Origin: Calycina herbarum
Taxonomy: Eukaryota > Ascomycota > Leotiomycetes > Helotiales > Pezizellaceae
NCBI GenBank assembly: GCA_001414485.1
Contig: LLEY01000083.1
Span: 62,001-126,000 of the forward strand
Length of the DNA: 64,000 bases
Reading direction: 5' to 3'
Shown one piece after another: positions 20,693 through 31,868 of this stretch (position 1 is its first letter; every line of letters begins with the position of its first letter). The position numbers were made by a program, and so were the translations under genes. The notes below the pieces were generated by a model, which saw only the letters and a program-made list of their open reading frames with translations, ran no database searches and was not told the DNA's origin.

Positions 20693-23600
20693 TCAAACAA
20701 ATTCCTCAACCATTCGCGTCCAGTTTTCCTTCATCGCAAACTTCTCTGACACTTTCAAAATTTCCTCCAACATCTCCTCCACTTCTTCTAACTTCATCTG
20801 TGCGTCATCCCATGTTGGATGAACCATCACTGTCGTATGATTCAACATGTAACATTGCCATACACACCCACTATCAACACGACTTTCCATTTGTACTTTC
20901 TGCAGCGTTTTATGATTGAACTCCGGTCGTGTGGGTAACCAGTTGAAATAGTTCCTTCTTATCGCATCGCACATGAAATCGCCTTCTCCGCCTTCGGTCT
21001 CGATCCAAGGGGAACCTTTGATCTTGCCTTCAAAATCTAAAATATCCTTTGGCGTCTCATTCTCATTGAGAGCTGACGCAACCTGTCTGAGGGGTGCACA
21101 AGAATGGCGGCTCAGGAGATACTGCTCGGTTTGAAGGTACAAGAGCATATCAATTACTCGCTCGTTCTCGTTAACTGGAACCTTGTCCAGCATTACTTGA
21201 AAGGTGGGACCCGCAACATCCATGGCAGGCGACATGTTGTTAGCTTGCCATTCTAGCATGAATGGCCATGTGCGACCTGCCTGCACTTGTCCGAACAAGG
21301 CGTATGGTTGCTTTGTACGCCGGATTGTAACAATGGCTAAGGCTGCTTTCGCGAGTTGGGGTGCTTCAATGTTATACTTCATCTTGAGGACTCGAAGATC
21401 TGGTAAAGTTACTTGGCCAGTGATGCCTTTCACGCCAAGGTAATTGGGTGTGAGCGGTTCTCGAAGAGGACCAGGCCTGCCAGTCTTGATGTCAATCCAG
21501 CCGTGTGATGATCCTTTGAACCATTCCGGTGCCCGTTGGGTAGGGAACAAGGCAGCAGGGTTCTTGGAGATTCCCCTGAGTCGAGATACATGCCATTCCA
21601 CAGAGGCTTTAGCAATGGAGGAATATTGTAAATTGTAGTAGCTGTCGGCCCATGCTTTGTATGGGAAATGTGGCTTCAATTTCGTGGCTGGATTTGTGAG
21701 CACAGTGTCCAGGTCATCAAGGAAGAGGGAAAGAGATACACTGTCGAAAACCGAGTGCTGCACCATGTAAATAACTCCCGCACATTTGGTTTCTTCAACA
21801 TGTGCGATTATGAAACGCAAGAGAGGACCAGGGAAACAGGCGTGGTCTTGTTCAATGTCTCCATATGCCAAGCTAGAGAGATCGTCCTCTTTAGCGATGG
21901 GAGGAAGTTCCTGGATGCATTTTGAGAACCACTGGTCGCTTGGACGGACAATAACATGCAATGAGGTGCAACTATCGAAATACAATGCCATTGTTCGAAG
22001 CATACTATGTTGTACCAACACTGTCTGTATTGCTTTGCGTACTTCGGCCACGGTGGACCGATTACAGAGAAATGCATGGCGATGATTCTGGCTTTGCGGA
22101 CGGCGGTATTTGAGGAATAATTCCTGCGTACCGTTCATGGGAACTACGTCCTCGATGTCGTCCCAGCCGAGTCCCAGTGGCTTCAGCATATTAATGCTCA
22201 GACTCTGGGTTTTCTTGAGTCTTTCTTCATCACCATGGCTGTGCACCATATCATAAATGCCGGGAGGTCCATCGCGCTCACTCAGCATACCAGAGCCTGT
22301 TGGGTTTGCTGAAGTACTGCGAGCTGAGAGAAGTCTTGTTTGGTCTTCGATAGTTGGGTGTTCAAGAAGTTCATGTAAGCGGATAAATAGTCCCGCCTCC
22401 CTCAACAGAACAGCAGAGAACCGAGCCTGGACAAGAGAATCTCCCCACTCGAGTGTCGAAGATTGTGGTGTCAGAGTCTCGGCACTTATACCCAAGACCT
22501 TGGACCAAATTGTTGTCAGTGTAGCGAGAATATCAACCTTGGTTATGATATTTCTATGGTTGTCCAGGTACTCTATCACAATTTTGCGCAATTGCGCTTT
22601 TAACACCTTGCCAGTGAAAGTTCTAGGATAGTCGGAAATACCCAGAGTATCAAGATCGATTATTTCTTCCGGTGCCCAAGCAGCTCCAAGCTCCTCAACC
22701 AATGTCTCCTTCACCTTGGTCGCATCAATTTCCCGTCCAAGTTCCTTTTGGATAACAGCAATAGCAATCTCTCCGGTTATCTCATCAGGAACACCCACAA
22801 CCTCTGATGCTAAGTTAAATTTACTGTGAATAATGGATTCGATAGCATGAGGTGAAATATTCTCACCGCCACGAATGATAATGTCCTTATATCGTCCCAC
22901 AATCTGGCATTCGCCATTTTCATGCATAACTCCTTGGTCTCCAGTCATGATCCAAAGACCATGCTCATCAGTGTACAAATTCTCTCGACTCCGCTGGGTT
23001 TCCCCTAACCAGTATTCTTTAATGACGAAGTCTCCGCCAATATGAAGTTCTCCGGGAGCACCCCTCATTACCGTTTCGTTGGTGGCAGGATCACGAATCC
23101 GGACTTTGACACCGGGCATCGCGAGTCCACATGTCACGATCTTTGGGACACTTGGAGCAATATCTGAGTATGCGTGCATCAAACATGGACCTGTTTCCGT
23201 CATCCCGTACGCTTCGCTGGCTCTTTCAGCTTTCATATCTTCTTGAGCCGAGCTGATGATTTTTGGAAGAATTGATGTTGCTCCAAGAATGATATGCTTT
23301 ATGCAACTTGTGTCAACTTGATGGAAATTGGGGTCGGCAAGCATAGCATTCAGAGTTGCTGGCACACAAGGAATGTCGCTGCATCTTTCAAGCTCGATTG
23401 CTTTCAGTGAAGATCTTGCGTCAAATACTGGGCCAGCATGAACTACCGTAAGGCCTGCAAGAGGGAAACCAATGGCATACCCAGCAACGGCAGTGATATG
23501 TGATGTTGGCATATGGCATAGACCAACTCGAGCTGGATCACGTTTGCGATCCATATGCTGAATATAAGAGTTCATCATTGAAGTGCACATGTAGTTTGTA

Positions 23601-24379
23601 TATGGGCAGCCTTTGGGGAGATTTGTTGTACCACTGGTCATGAAAATGGCGATTACATCGTCTGGCTTCCTTGTGATGTTTAGTGACTTCAAAGCAGTGT
23701 CTCCACAAGTTACAACAGTTTCTGCAAAAGAGACAAAGTCATGCCAGTCCTTTGGAATTGTGGAGTTATCTTTTCCGCCAGTGGAAAATAACTTCTTCTG
23801 ACCCGTTTTGCTGAGTGTTTCGGGGGCGTGCAATTGGAGTTTCTCGGCAATTTTCGCGTCTTCAACAAGCAAAACACTTGGCTTGATCATGTCTAATGCA
23901 TGGCCTAGTTCTCTCTCATTGAAGGCTATCATCGGATTCAACGGTACAAAAATGCAATTCAGCTCCAACGCAGCTCGAAACATAACGTGCCATTCGACTC
24001 CGTTGTTGAGAAATGTTGTGATCCTCATACCGGGGCTCACACCCGCCGCTGCCAGGGAACAGGCCAAGTTGAAGCCAGCATTTGAGATTTGGGAGAAAGT
24101 CCATCGCAAGTATCTCGGGGGTGGTGACAAGAGAGGTGTGTGTAAATTGACACCGATGATTGAGGAAAGAAACGATGGTGGTTGATGCATGCATACTAAG
24201 GCAACTTTATTGCGATTTTCACTCGTAACTTTCTGGAAGAAGTCGTGTAAGGTTGGAATTTGCTTCGTTATCGGGCTTCCAAATTCTTCTGAAAGCATGT
24301 TTGAGCAATCTGTTCTGGTCTGATGGGAAGGTGCTTTGTTAATTAAGAAACAGGATATCTCAAAAGGGATGTAAACCAA
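20693..24379 (-). CDS. Single-module NRPS-like enzyme, A-T-C architecture
   Basis: One uninterrupted 1228-residue frame. The adenylation domain (residues about 40-600) has the core motifs MTSGTTNLPKG near 247, YGMTETGP, GELHIGG, TGD and GRYKDIIIRGGENISP. The carrier domain follows near 610-690, with EWGDSL holding the phosphopantetheine Ser near 646. A condensation-type domain fills about 750-1228, with QHSVFDSVS near 872-880 in place of the canonical HHxxxDG, so the second His and the Asp are kept. No epimerase, reductase or thioesterase is seen; the C domain would form an amide or ester between the loaded acid and an acceptor. The A domain resembles acyl/aryl-acid activating enzymes as much as amino-acid ones, so the substrate is open. 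Start could also be the Met at residue 28 (MLSEEFG). Neighbours (hydrolase, UbiA, O-MT) suggest a biosynthetic cluster. Confidence 0.9.
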   Translation of the reverse strand: MVYIPFEISCFLINKAPSHQTRTDCSNMLSEEFGSPITKQIPTLHDFFQKVTSENRNKVALVCMHQPPSFLSSIIGVNLHTPLLSPPPRYLRWTFSQISNAGFNLACSLAAAGVSPGMRITTFLNNGVEWHVMFRAALELNCIFVPLNPMIAFNERELGHALDMIKPSVLLVEDAKIAEKLQLHAPETLSKTGQKKLFSTGGKDNSTIPKDWHDFVSFAETVVTCGDTALKSLNITRKPDDVIAIFMTSGTTNLPKGCPYTNYMCTSMMNSYIQHMDRKRDPARVGLCHMPTSHITAVAGYAIGFPLAGLTVVHAGPVFDARSSLKAIELERCSDIPCVPATLNAMLADPNFHQVDTSCIKHIILGATSILPKIISSAQEDMKAERASEAYGMTETGPCLMHAYSDIAPSVPKIVTCGLAMPGVKVRIRDPATNETVMRGAPGELHIGGDFVIKEYWLGETQRSRENLYTDEHGLWIMTGDQGVMHENGECQIVGRYKDIIIRGGENISPHAIESIIHSKFNLASEVVGVPDEITGEIAIAVIQKELGREIDATKVKETLVEELGAAWAPEEIIDLDTLGISDYPRTFTGKVLKAQLRKIVIEYLDNHRNIITKVDILATLTTIWSKVLGISAETLTPQSSTLEWGDSLVQARFSAVLLREAGLFIRLHELLEHPTIEDQTRLLSARSTSANPTGSGMLSERDGPPGIYDMVHSHGDEERLKKTQSLSINMLKPLGLGWDDIEDVVPMNGTQELFLKYRRPQSQNHRHAFLCNRSTVAEVRKAIQTVLVQHSMLRTMALYFDSCTSLHVIVRPSDQWFSKCIQELPPIAKEDDLSSLAYGDIEQDHACFPGPLLRFIIAHVEETKCAGVIYMVQHSVFDSVSLSLFLDDLDTVLTNPATKLKPHFPYKAWADSYYNLQYSSIAKASVEWHVSRLRGISKNPAALFPTQRAPEWFKGSSHGWIDIKTGRPGPLREPLTPNYLGVKGITGQVTLPDLRVLKMKYNIEAPQLAKAALAIVTIRRTKQPYALFGQVQAGRTWPFMLEWQANNMSPAMDVAGPTFQVMLDKVPVNENERVIDMLLYLQTEQYLLSRHSCAPLRQVASALNENETPKDILDFEGKIKGSPWIETEGGEGDFMCDAIRRNYFNWLPTRPEFNHKTLQKVQMESRVDSGCVWQCYMLNHTTVMVHPTWDDAQMKLEEVEEMLEEILKVSEKFAMKENWTRMVEEFV

Positions 24380-25115
24380 GGTGGGTTAAGCGGTACGTGG
24401 TGGGGTGCTCCATTATGCCATTCTCTATTGCACTTGTACTGTGGGAAGAGCATATAACAAACGTACGTCACCTTACATTACGTATCCGGATAAATGGACG
24501 ATTCAACGCCATTGATGCCTTACATGGCCCTCCAATTTAGCCCTTTAGGCATTAAGTTCACGAGCTTTCCTTCCCTGAATGCCTCGCCTCAAAGACAGCC
24601 TCGAACGCTGTGCCACAACTGCACATCTTTGAAATACTACCTACTGCAGGTATGAAAACATCAACAACACCCATATCAAGAATCTCTCTCCGCATAATGT
24701 AGCAGTAGAAACTGCCGATGATAGATTAAAAGTGACAGGAATGCCTAGCAAGCGGCAGGGGGTCCGGATAAAATATTTCAAAAATTATGGTTACACTAAA
24801 AAAAATCGTCTACTCTGAATTTGAGATATTTCCATCCTTCTATCAAATGGTGAAGCTAGGTAGAAACTTGCTATTGTCAAATGATGATTTTGTTTTGATG
24901 GGAAAATACAGATGACAAAATGAAGACGTAATAATTCAAAGGAATTCTTTTTTAAAACATTAGGGGTTCTCACAACAGCTCTAAATTCCAAAGCTTTGGG
25001 AATGGGGAGATATTGATCAAATCAACCAAATCGAATATCTATTGATCTAAGTAGTCCAAAAGCTAAATGCTCCCCAGCTTTCAGTGCGCAATATAAAGTA
25101 TTATGAACTCCCTAA
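24380..25115. promoter_or_regulatory. Upstream region of the NRPS-like gene
   Basis: 736 bp without a gene. Contains CCGGATAAA at 24486-24494, inside the palindrome TATCCGGATA, and again at 24764-24772. The same 9-mer occurs before the O-methyltransferase gene. Confidence 0.4.
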
Positions 25116-26512
25116 CTAGAGTTTGGACGCATTTTTCAGCTGCTTCTGGAACCATTCGTGTGTACTCCACATTCCTTTCCTGATAGATTCCTTTGCTTCT
25201 TCCAAATTCATAGTCCCCCCTAATAAACTTGAACTTCCCTTTTGGGTATCGATGCATGTCTCTTTATCCCTACCAACGATCACACCAGTGCTTTTCAAGG
25301 TTGTAGGATCCAGTACCGCTTGCTTTATAAATTCAGACCAATTTTCCCAGCATTTCACGACTTGGTCCGATTTTTTCAGCGCTCCGATTTGTGCAAAACA
25401 GTGTGGCATTGCTTTAAACTCTTCCCATATCACAGTCACACCATCATTGATGCACTTTTGGGCGATAACCCTTCCGCCGTCCACCATTTGCTCCTGTCCG
25501 TAGCACAACCACATCGGTGGACTTCCTTTCCAACTATTGGCCATTGCAGGGCATATGAGGGGGTGGCTGTTGGAAAGGTCGTGGCAATAAAGATTTGCAC
25601 GTTGGGGGCTGACCGGCCATATGTCGCATGCAGGGTAGTCGAGAAAAGACCAAGGTGTTCGGTGACTGAATAAATCATATTGCATATTCCTAATATGCGA
25701 AGGAAGGGAAAATGTCGGATCGGCGTACAAGGAAAGAGTGGTGATAGCTGCTGGAAGAGGAAGAGTGATTGGATACCCCTGGAACATCAAATTTTGCTGG
25801 CTATTGGCGGAGTTCATGTGCAAAATGAATTGAATAAGCGCAACGCAGAGATTTGCTCCGGCACTATCTCCAGCCAAGACGATATTTGAGGGTCTAACGG
25901 GAGATTGTGAACAGCTTGGGTATAGTAACTCGAGATAAGCGAGGATGATGTCCAAAAGTGCTGCGGGGAAGGTATTCTGGGGCGAGAGACGATAGTCGAC
26001 AGAGAAACAGCGGCCACCTGTCATTCTTGCTAGTTGTCCTGTTGTTGGACGCCTACTTCCAGCGCTACCTTGACTAATTTGAACTTATTAGCTGCCTTTT
26101 GCGCATCACTGAGGGGTTGTAAAACATACAAGAATGCCCCTCCATGGACATAAAAAATGACAGGCGAAGGCTCAGCTGCACCCTGGACTTCCGAGCGCTG
26201 CTCTTCGTTGAAACAAGTTACCCACTCCGCTTCAACTGGCGCCCAGGGTTGTTTTTCATAGTCAATCGTTCCCATTTGATCAACTGTATCAAAAAGAGCT
26301 TGACGGATGTTCTCTTTCTGCGGGACTGGAACTGTCACATGACTGACACAGGTTGGGCTCTGGACAGGTGTTGATTTAACATTCCTTGTCTGGATCGTGG
26401 AAATTGTAGGTTCGGGTACAGTGTACATGATATTTCGAATAGAACGTACTGCTTTCTCTGTCTTTTCATCCCACCTATCGTGTTGAGGGAAAACAAAAGA
26501 ATTTCGAGGCAT
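25116..26512 (-). CDS. Alpha/beta hydrolase (hormone-sensitive-lipase/steryl acetyl hydrolase type)
   Basis: Two exons, 26130-26512 and 25116-26073, give 446 residues. The intron has GTATGT and ends AAATTAG. Splicing completes the oxyanion-hole segment VIFYVHGGAFF followed by SRRPTTGQLARMTGGRCFSVDYRLSP. The nucleophile elbow is GDSAGAN near residue 194. The Asp is expected in EQMVDGGR and the His in MPHCFAQI. These are the marks of the alpha/beta-hydrolase_3 (HSL) family, which cleaves small or sterol/alkaloid esters. It has the same orientation as the NRPS-like gene downstream, so it may release or trim an intermediate of that pathway. TATATATATA at 26571-26580 is some 60 nt upstream. Confidence 0.9.
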
Positions 26513-26864
26513 TGTAGTATCGAATTTATTTAGAGAAAAAAATAATTGAAATGGAGCGGGGAGCGCACGCTATATATATAGGTTCTCTCAAGGGGAAATA
26601 TTAGGTAATCGTTTTGTGAATCGAATGGTTTTCGAGGAGGAGAAGCGACTCACAGCACTTCCCATCCACACCAGAAGTATAGAGTGTAGGAGTCTGCACA
26701 CAATTTATAGGTGGAGAAGGTCAGTTCACAATAAAGAGTTCCAAATATGGAAAATACAAATAAAACACTACGGAAAATACCATAGAAATGTGCTTCTGAA
26801 CGATACCCTAGAACCCGGATTGAACAAAGACAAATGACGTCTCCCCCCCCTCTTGTAACACCCA
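26513..26864. other. Intergenic, 26513-26864
   Basis: Promoter of the hydrolase gene (TATATATATA at 26571-26580) and 3' flank of the SAT4-type gene, with an eight-C run near 26843. No gene. Confidence 0.45.
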
Positions 26865-28234
26865 CTATCTAGGAGAGTGCTTGGTAGCAAAACTTTTCTC
26901 GACAACAATTGCGCTGCTATTTTGTTGTGCCTTGGGGCTTAAAACTCCTAGCTCAATATCCGGATTCCTTGACGAGAATGTGGCACCAGCTTCATTCACA
27001 CCTCCTTCGCCTAATTTCAACCAAGCTCTTTCCAAGGATGGATTGGTTTCTGGCTCAGGCACTCCTTTATTTGACGGTGGGGCATCGTTCGTTCTGTAAA
27101 CGGATCCGCCGCTGCGAATGGAGAAAACGGAGCGAACACTGTTTACAATGGACTCTGGAGTCCGCCAGCTTTGCAGAAGAGGACCGATGGTTGGAAGACA
27201 AGCGGCGATAATTGATGTACAAGGCTCTATTTCAGCCCAGATGAAGTTGTTGTCAATGACACCTGCGAAGGCTATTTAGTGTAATGAATAGGAAAGTAAT
27301 CAACTAGTGCTAACCTGTAATCTGGGGGCTTGCTGGACCTCCAATATTATTGAAAGACACCACATAATACATTCGGACCGCGGCAGAAACCACGCAACTA
27401 AAATTCCACCATGAGATGTTGTCAATTGTATTGATACAGGCAACTTACAAAAGCCCAAGCCAAAAAATACCCGTGAGCTGGAATTTTCGCTTGGTTTCAA
27501 TATGAAGTTTCCTAATCATTGGGATAGGTAGACACAAAATTAACACATCCGCCGCAATGTCTAAAGCTGCCAAGACCTCAACAAATACAGCCCAATCGTA
27601 GTTGAATACCGGCACTCGTTTGCTCCAAAAATCGGATAATGGGGATGTGACAAAAAATGGCCCCTAATGATAATTAGAGTGTGTTGGTGTTGAAGGCAAA
27701 ATCAGGTTTGCTTACAATGAAGAATGTAATCCACCAGCAAATCACCAGACCCATTGTTATATTGGCGGCGAGATAAAATCTTGGAGTTTGAAAAATTCGT
27801 TTATAAAAGAGAAGGATCGATAGTTTGATCGTAGTCAAGACTGTGAGATGGATAAGGATTACTGCAAACAGTGCCTAGACAGTGTTAGCCTGGTATGTGT
27901 AGAGGACTTAACTCTCAACTGTACCTTATGAAGCTTCACCGAGATAGGTCGACTCAAGTCGTGGATGTTTGCACCAATACCGGCATCTACAGATCCCCAG
28001 ATGCAGAATATGCCCTCAGCAATTGCAATAATCTGCCTGTGTTAGCATCGTGAAGATTGATGAATCGAATCATGAGGATCCTACTAGAGCTAACAGGATG
28101 AGATAATCATCTGCTTGTAGCGACAAAGCCTTGAGCTTTCGTGATTTCAACCGGGCCGCAACGGCTGCGGCAGCCAAAATAGGAAGAACGACACTAACGA
28201 TTATTGCCGTGACTGAGTAGTGCGAATAGACCAT
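26865..28234 (-). CDS. SAT4/PTH11-like seven-helix membrane protein
   Basis: Six exons can be joined with all phases correct: 28085-28234, 27925-28032, 27716-27874, 27449-27663, 27315-27397 and 26865-27262, giving 370 residues. Seven hydrophobic helices fill the first 260 residues. Typical family features are the ADDYLILLAL turn after helix 1-2, the LSILLFYKRIF end of helix 3, SDFWSK, and ALDIAADVLILCLPIPMI in helix 5, followed by a loop and an EIEPCTSIIAACLPTIGPLL last helix. The polar C-terminal tail is about 100 residues. This rhodopsin-like fungal family (SAT4, PF20684) includes GPCR-like PTH11 proteins and many members in metabolite clusters without known role. No extracellular CFEM domain is present. 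It stands head-to-head with the UbiA gene. Confidence 0.87.
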
Positions 28235-28774
28235 GGTTGTTCAAAGAAAAGTTTGGAAGCTGCTTGCTTCAGACATGAGAGACTCTCGCAGAGTTATTTT
28301 TCGATATCTTTGTGCTCGAAGAACCTGTAAGTAATTTGTAGATATACAACATTTGTATTGGAATAGGGCCAATATTATCTGTATCACTCACACCTTTTAC
28401 TGCGCCGTTCTTTCTTTCGTCACCAGTATAACAATGATACCTTCTCATGCGAAGCTGAGGCATGGAAATATTTCTCTAAGCGGAGTTGAAGAATTCCGAG
28501 GGGGGGTGGGCAATTTCATATGTGGCGTGGTAAAGCGAGATGCATAAAGAAAGTAATGTCTCAGAGTCACGGCTAAAAGCTCAGAGCCAACCGGAATACA
28601 AGTATACTCCGTAGAAGCTACGTTCATTATGCTGTAGCAATGTAAATTGGTGGGCGAGAGCATCGTACCCCGGTTATAGCAGGTACACTCCTTGTGATAA
28701 AACCACTTGTCTTTTCAAATTTAACCGACTGTGAACATGACGCATGAGCTTTCCAAAATATAAAGGTTATATCA
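28235..28774. promoter_or_regulatory. Divergent promoter of SAT4-type and UbiA genes
   Basis: 540 bp shared by two head-to-head genes. I see a CCCCGGTTATA at about 28668-28678 but no exact copy of the CCGGATAAA element found near two other cluster genes. Confidence 0.4.
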
Positions 28775-29800
28775 ATGAAGATTGTGTCTACTTCAGAACA
28801 CCAACAAATCATGCAATCCTTCAAAAAAATCAAAACTTCCTACTATTCGCCTCCAGAATACAGCACTGGCCCCCTTTCTTTAATTCCAAAAGGATGGGTC
28901 CCTTACGCAGAATTATTTCGTCTTCATATGCCGATCGGTTCGCTTTATACCTACTTCCCATGTCTCTTCGGCTCGATGCTCGCTGCTTTACTTAGCAAGC
29001 CCTCGCCACACCCCCGGCAACTCTTCTACATCAATTCGATACTTCTACTAGGTGCTTTTATGGTGCATGGTAGTGGGAGTACATGGAACGACACACTCGA
29101 TCGAGCTATAGATCGTGAGGCTTCAAGGACTCGCAGCCGTCCGATGGCTCGAGGTGCTGTCTCAGTTCCCAATGCCCTTGCCTTTTTTGTCTTCCAGATC
29201 ATTTTAGGAGCCGGACTTGTATGGAGGCTTCTCTCGTGGGAGTGTGTTCTGTGGAGTACACCTGTGCTGGTTGGGGGCCTGATATATCCGCTAGGAAAAC
29301 GTTTCACACACTATCCTCAAGTTATACTTGGCTCCGTATTTTCGTGGGGTGTCCTCCTGGCTTTCCCTGCTGTTAATGTACAAGTCCCCTCATCAGGAGC
29401 ACCTCTGTTATCAGTTGCATCACTGTATGTTGCTTCGGTTTCATGGACTGTGTTGTATGATACCATTTACGCACTCCAGGATTTGGAGGATGATTTGAAA
29501 AACGGGGTCAAATCGACTGCAGTCCGACATGCACATCATATCAAACCGTTCTTAGGTATGCTTGCAGCTGTAGAGGTGTCTGCCCTTGGTCTGACAGGAA
29601 TGTTCATTGGCTCTGGATTGTTTTTTCTCTCTTGGACTTGTGTTGCTTCCGGTACAATCTTGACCACAATGATCTGGAAGTTGAACATTGAGGATTCACA
29701 GGATTGTCTTTGGTGGTTTAGCAACCAATGCTATCTCGTTGGAAGCACAATTTTTGCAGGATTTCTTGGAGAGTATGTAATTAAGCTTTCTCAAGAATAA
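28775..29800 (+). CDS. UbiA-family membrane prenyltransferase (meroterpenoid type)
   Basis: Transfers a prenyl chain from a diphosphate to an aromatic acceptor inside a membrane. One 341-residue exon with eight to nine hydrophobic helices. The first Asp-rich motif is NDTLDRAID near residue 103 and the second is DLEDDLKNG near 234, both needed to bind Mg2+ and diphosphate. The N-terminal PYAELFRLHMPIGSLYTYFPCLFG block is typical of UbiA enzymes in fungal meroterpenoid clusters. The ubiquinone enzyme Coq2 would be expected to have a mitochondrial presequence, and none is evident. Neighbouring NRPS-like enzyme and O-methyltransferase support a role in specialised metabolism. No terpene cyclase, polyketide synthase or prenyl diphosphate synthase lies in the window, so acceptor and chain length are unknown. 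Confidence 0.92.
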   Translation: MKIVSTSEHQQIMQSFKKIKTSYYSPPEYSTGPLSLIPKGWVPYAELFRLHMPIGSLYTYFPCLFGSMLAALLSKPSPHPRQLFYINSILLLGAFMVHGSGSTWNDTLDRAIDREASRTRSRPMARGAVSVPNALAFFVFQIILGAGLVWRLLSWECVLWSTPVLVGGLIYPLGKRFTHYPQVILGSVFSWGVLLAFPAVNVQVPSSGAPLLSVASLYVASVSWTVLYDTIYALQDLEDDLKNGVKSTAVRHAHHIKPFLGMLAAVEVSALGLTGMFIGSGLFFLSWTCVASGTILTTMIWKLNIEDSQDCLWWFSNQCYLVGSTIFAGFLGEYVIKLSQE

Positions 29801-30340
29801 GTCTTAGAAGGGGCAATTTGGGAACTTCTCCACCTGTGTTGGGTCAAAGATCTCAATATCGATATAACTATTGCCTGGATGATAATCCTTTACAGTTACA
29901 CAACTACGTCATCGCAAATGCACTTCATATAATCGTGTAACACTTCTCACATTGTAACCCAATGATAGCCAGCTGCAATTTAGCCGGCCACAGATGCCGA
30001 AGGTGCAAACACGTCTTCGGTGTCCAAATATAGAAGTCGTGTTGATCCTAATGCAGTATCACGCAAATTTCTGCAATATGCTGTTGGTTTGTCGAGCTAG
30101 TGATAAATCTTCTATGCCACGGACTGACAGCGTGAGGCCAGACCCAATTGATATTATTCGCAAACTACCCACTATCAGTAACCGCTTTAATTTGGGTGAA
30201 TGCACCGGATAAAACTAGACACAGCTCCTCAAGGTCTCAGGGCGATTAGATTATTTTCATTCTCTATTTGTGGTCCCCCATCACTGCTTGGAGATTCATA
30301 TCCCGAAAACTTCACCAGAATTCAAAGACACCAATCAAAA
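29801..30340. promoter_or_regulatory. Upstream region of the O-methyltransferase gene
   Basis: 540 bp. CCGGATAAA at 30205-30213, about 130 nt before the ATG, repeats the element found before the NRPS-like gene. No coding sequence. Confidence 0.4.
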
Positions 30341-31714
30341 ATGAAGCAGTCTAGAATCTCAGAACTTGCCTCAATCATCTCTAATCAAACGAGAATTGTT
30401 GATGATTACCTTCAGTCTCATGGACTCGCCTCACCCTCCTTCAACATTGATTATACCGAAGCAACCCAAATCCCGAAAGAAATAATACTTGCAAAAAATG
30501 CCATTACGGAGGCAACTGAAGAGTTGAACTGTCTTATAGCAGGTCCAGTCGGTTGCTTGACGGGTACTTCTGTAAACTTGAACGTAGGTATCATTTTATT
30601 CCAAAGATCTACCTCCTGCTAATGACGTAGACCACCCTCCTACCTGCGCTCCACGCGATTTATCGTTTCAGCATCGCATCAAGCTTTCCAATAGATGGTG
30701 AGGCATCGTATGCCGATATTTCAAGCACAGTTGGGGTACCTGAAGCCGATCTCGAGCGTATCATCGGCATGGCCAAAACGCATAGAATCTTCCGAGAGCC
30801 CCGTAAGGGAATCATTGCCCACACAGCCATATCCAAAGCCATTGTCACAGTTCCGCTTTTAAACTCGTGGCTGGGTCTCCTAACGGAAGAGATTTGGCTC
30901 GCCAGCACGCGCGTAGTGGACGCCATACAGAAATGGCCAGATTCTGGCGAACCGAATGAAACGGGCTACAACCTTGCCACCAATCAATACGAACCATATT
31001 TTGATAACATGAAGAAAGACCAACGTCGTGAGAAGCGATTTGCGGATGTTATGACTTTTTTTCATGCTGGCGGGAAATATGAGAGAGCAGGTCTGATTGC
31101 TCATTATGATTGGGATACCATTAGCGAAGGACAAGTCGTTGAACTGGGAGGTTCTGAGGGAACAATGTGCATTGATTTAGCAAGGCATTATCCTAAAATG
31201 AAGTGTATCTCTCAAGATCTCCCAGGTGTAGTTGCGGGCGTTGAGATTCCCGAAGACGTTAACGGGCGGGTAGAGGTTGTTGCGCACGACTTCCTTACGG
31301 AACAGCCAGTCAAGGGTGCAGATGCATACCTTTTCCGTTGGATATTTCACGATTGGTCCGATAAATACAGTATGCAAATTCTTCGAAATTTGATTCCTGC
31401 CCTCAAGCCTGGAGCAAGAATTGTGATTGGGGAAGTGTGTCTGCCCAAACCTGGGGAAATATCGTGCTTAGCGGAAAGGCGAATGAGGTAAGAGCATCCT
31501 AACGAAACGCTAGGCGACTACTAATAAACTTACCAGATCTTCTGATTTGACTATGAAATCTTGTCTGAATGGCAAAGAGCGTGGTCCTGATCAATGGGCC
31601 CAGTTGTTTGCCAAAAGCGATTCGAGATTTAGATTCCAGGGTGTCGCTCGAGTTCCTGGCTCAAGATTCTCGGTTGTTGAGGCGGTTTGGGAAGTGGATT
31701 CTGCTAGAATGTAA
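30341..31714 (+). CDS. O-methyltransferase, family 2 (SAM-dependent)
   Basis: Three exons, 30341-30583, 30631-31487 and 31537-31714, give about 425 residues. Intron ends are GTAGGT/ACGTAG and GTAAGA/TACCAG, with matching phases. The N-terminal helical dimerisation part is followed by the methyltransferase domain, with the SAM motif VVELGGSEG near residue 250, DLARHYP, and FRWIFHDWSD near 317, where the His is the expected catalytic base. The LKPGARIVIGEVCLP segment is also typical. This plant-caffeate-OMT-like family methylates phenolic or other hydroxyls in fungal metabolites. It lies downstream of the UbiA gene in the same direction, so the product is probably a methylated prenyl-arene or amide. 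Confidence 0.92.
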
Positions 31715-31868
31715 GTGAAAGGCAGAGCCAACACTTCAAATTATAACAGGGAGGGGTAAAAAAGCACAGGTTTTCCATCACTTACCCGCAGAACAACATT
31801 TGTTTCAATACCTAAAACATGTTCTTGGATTCTTTAAGTGCAACTTTAAGGAAATCGTATTGAAAGAC

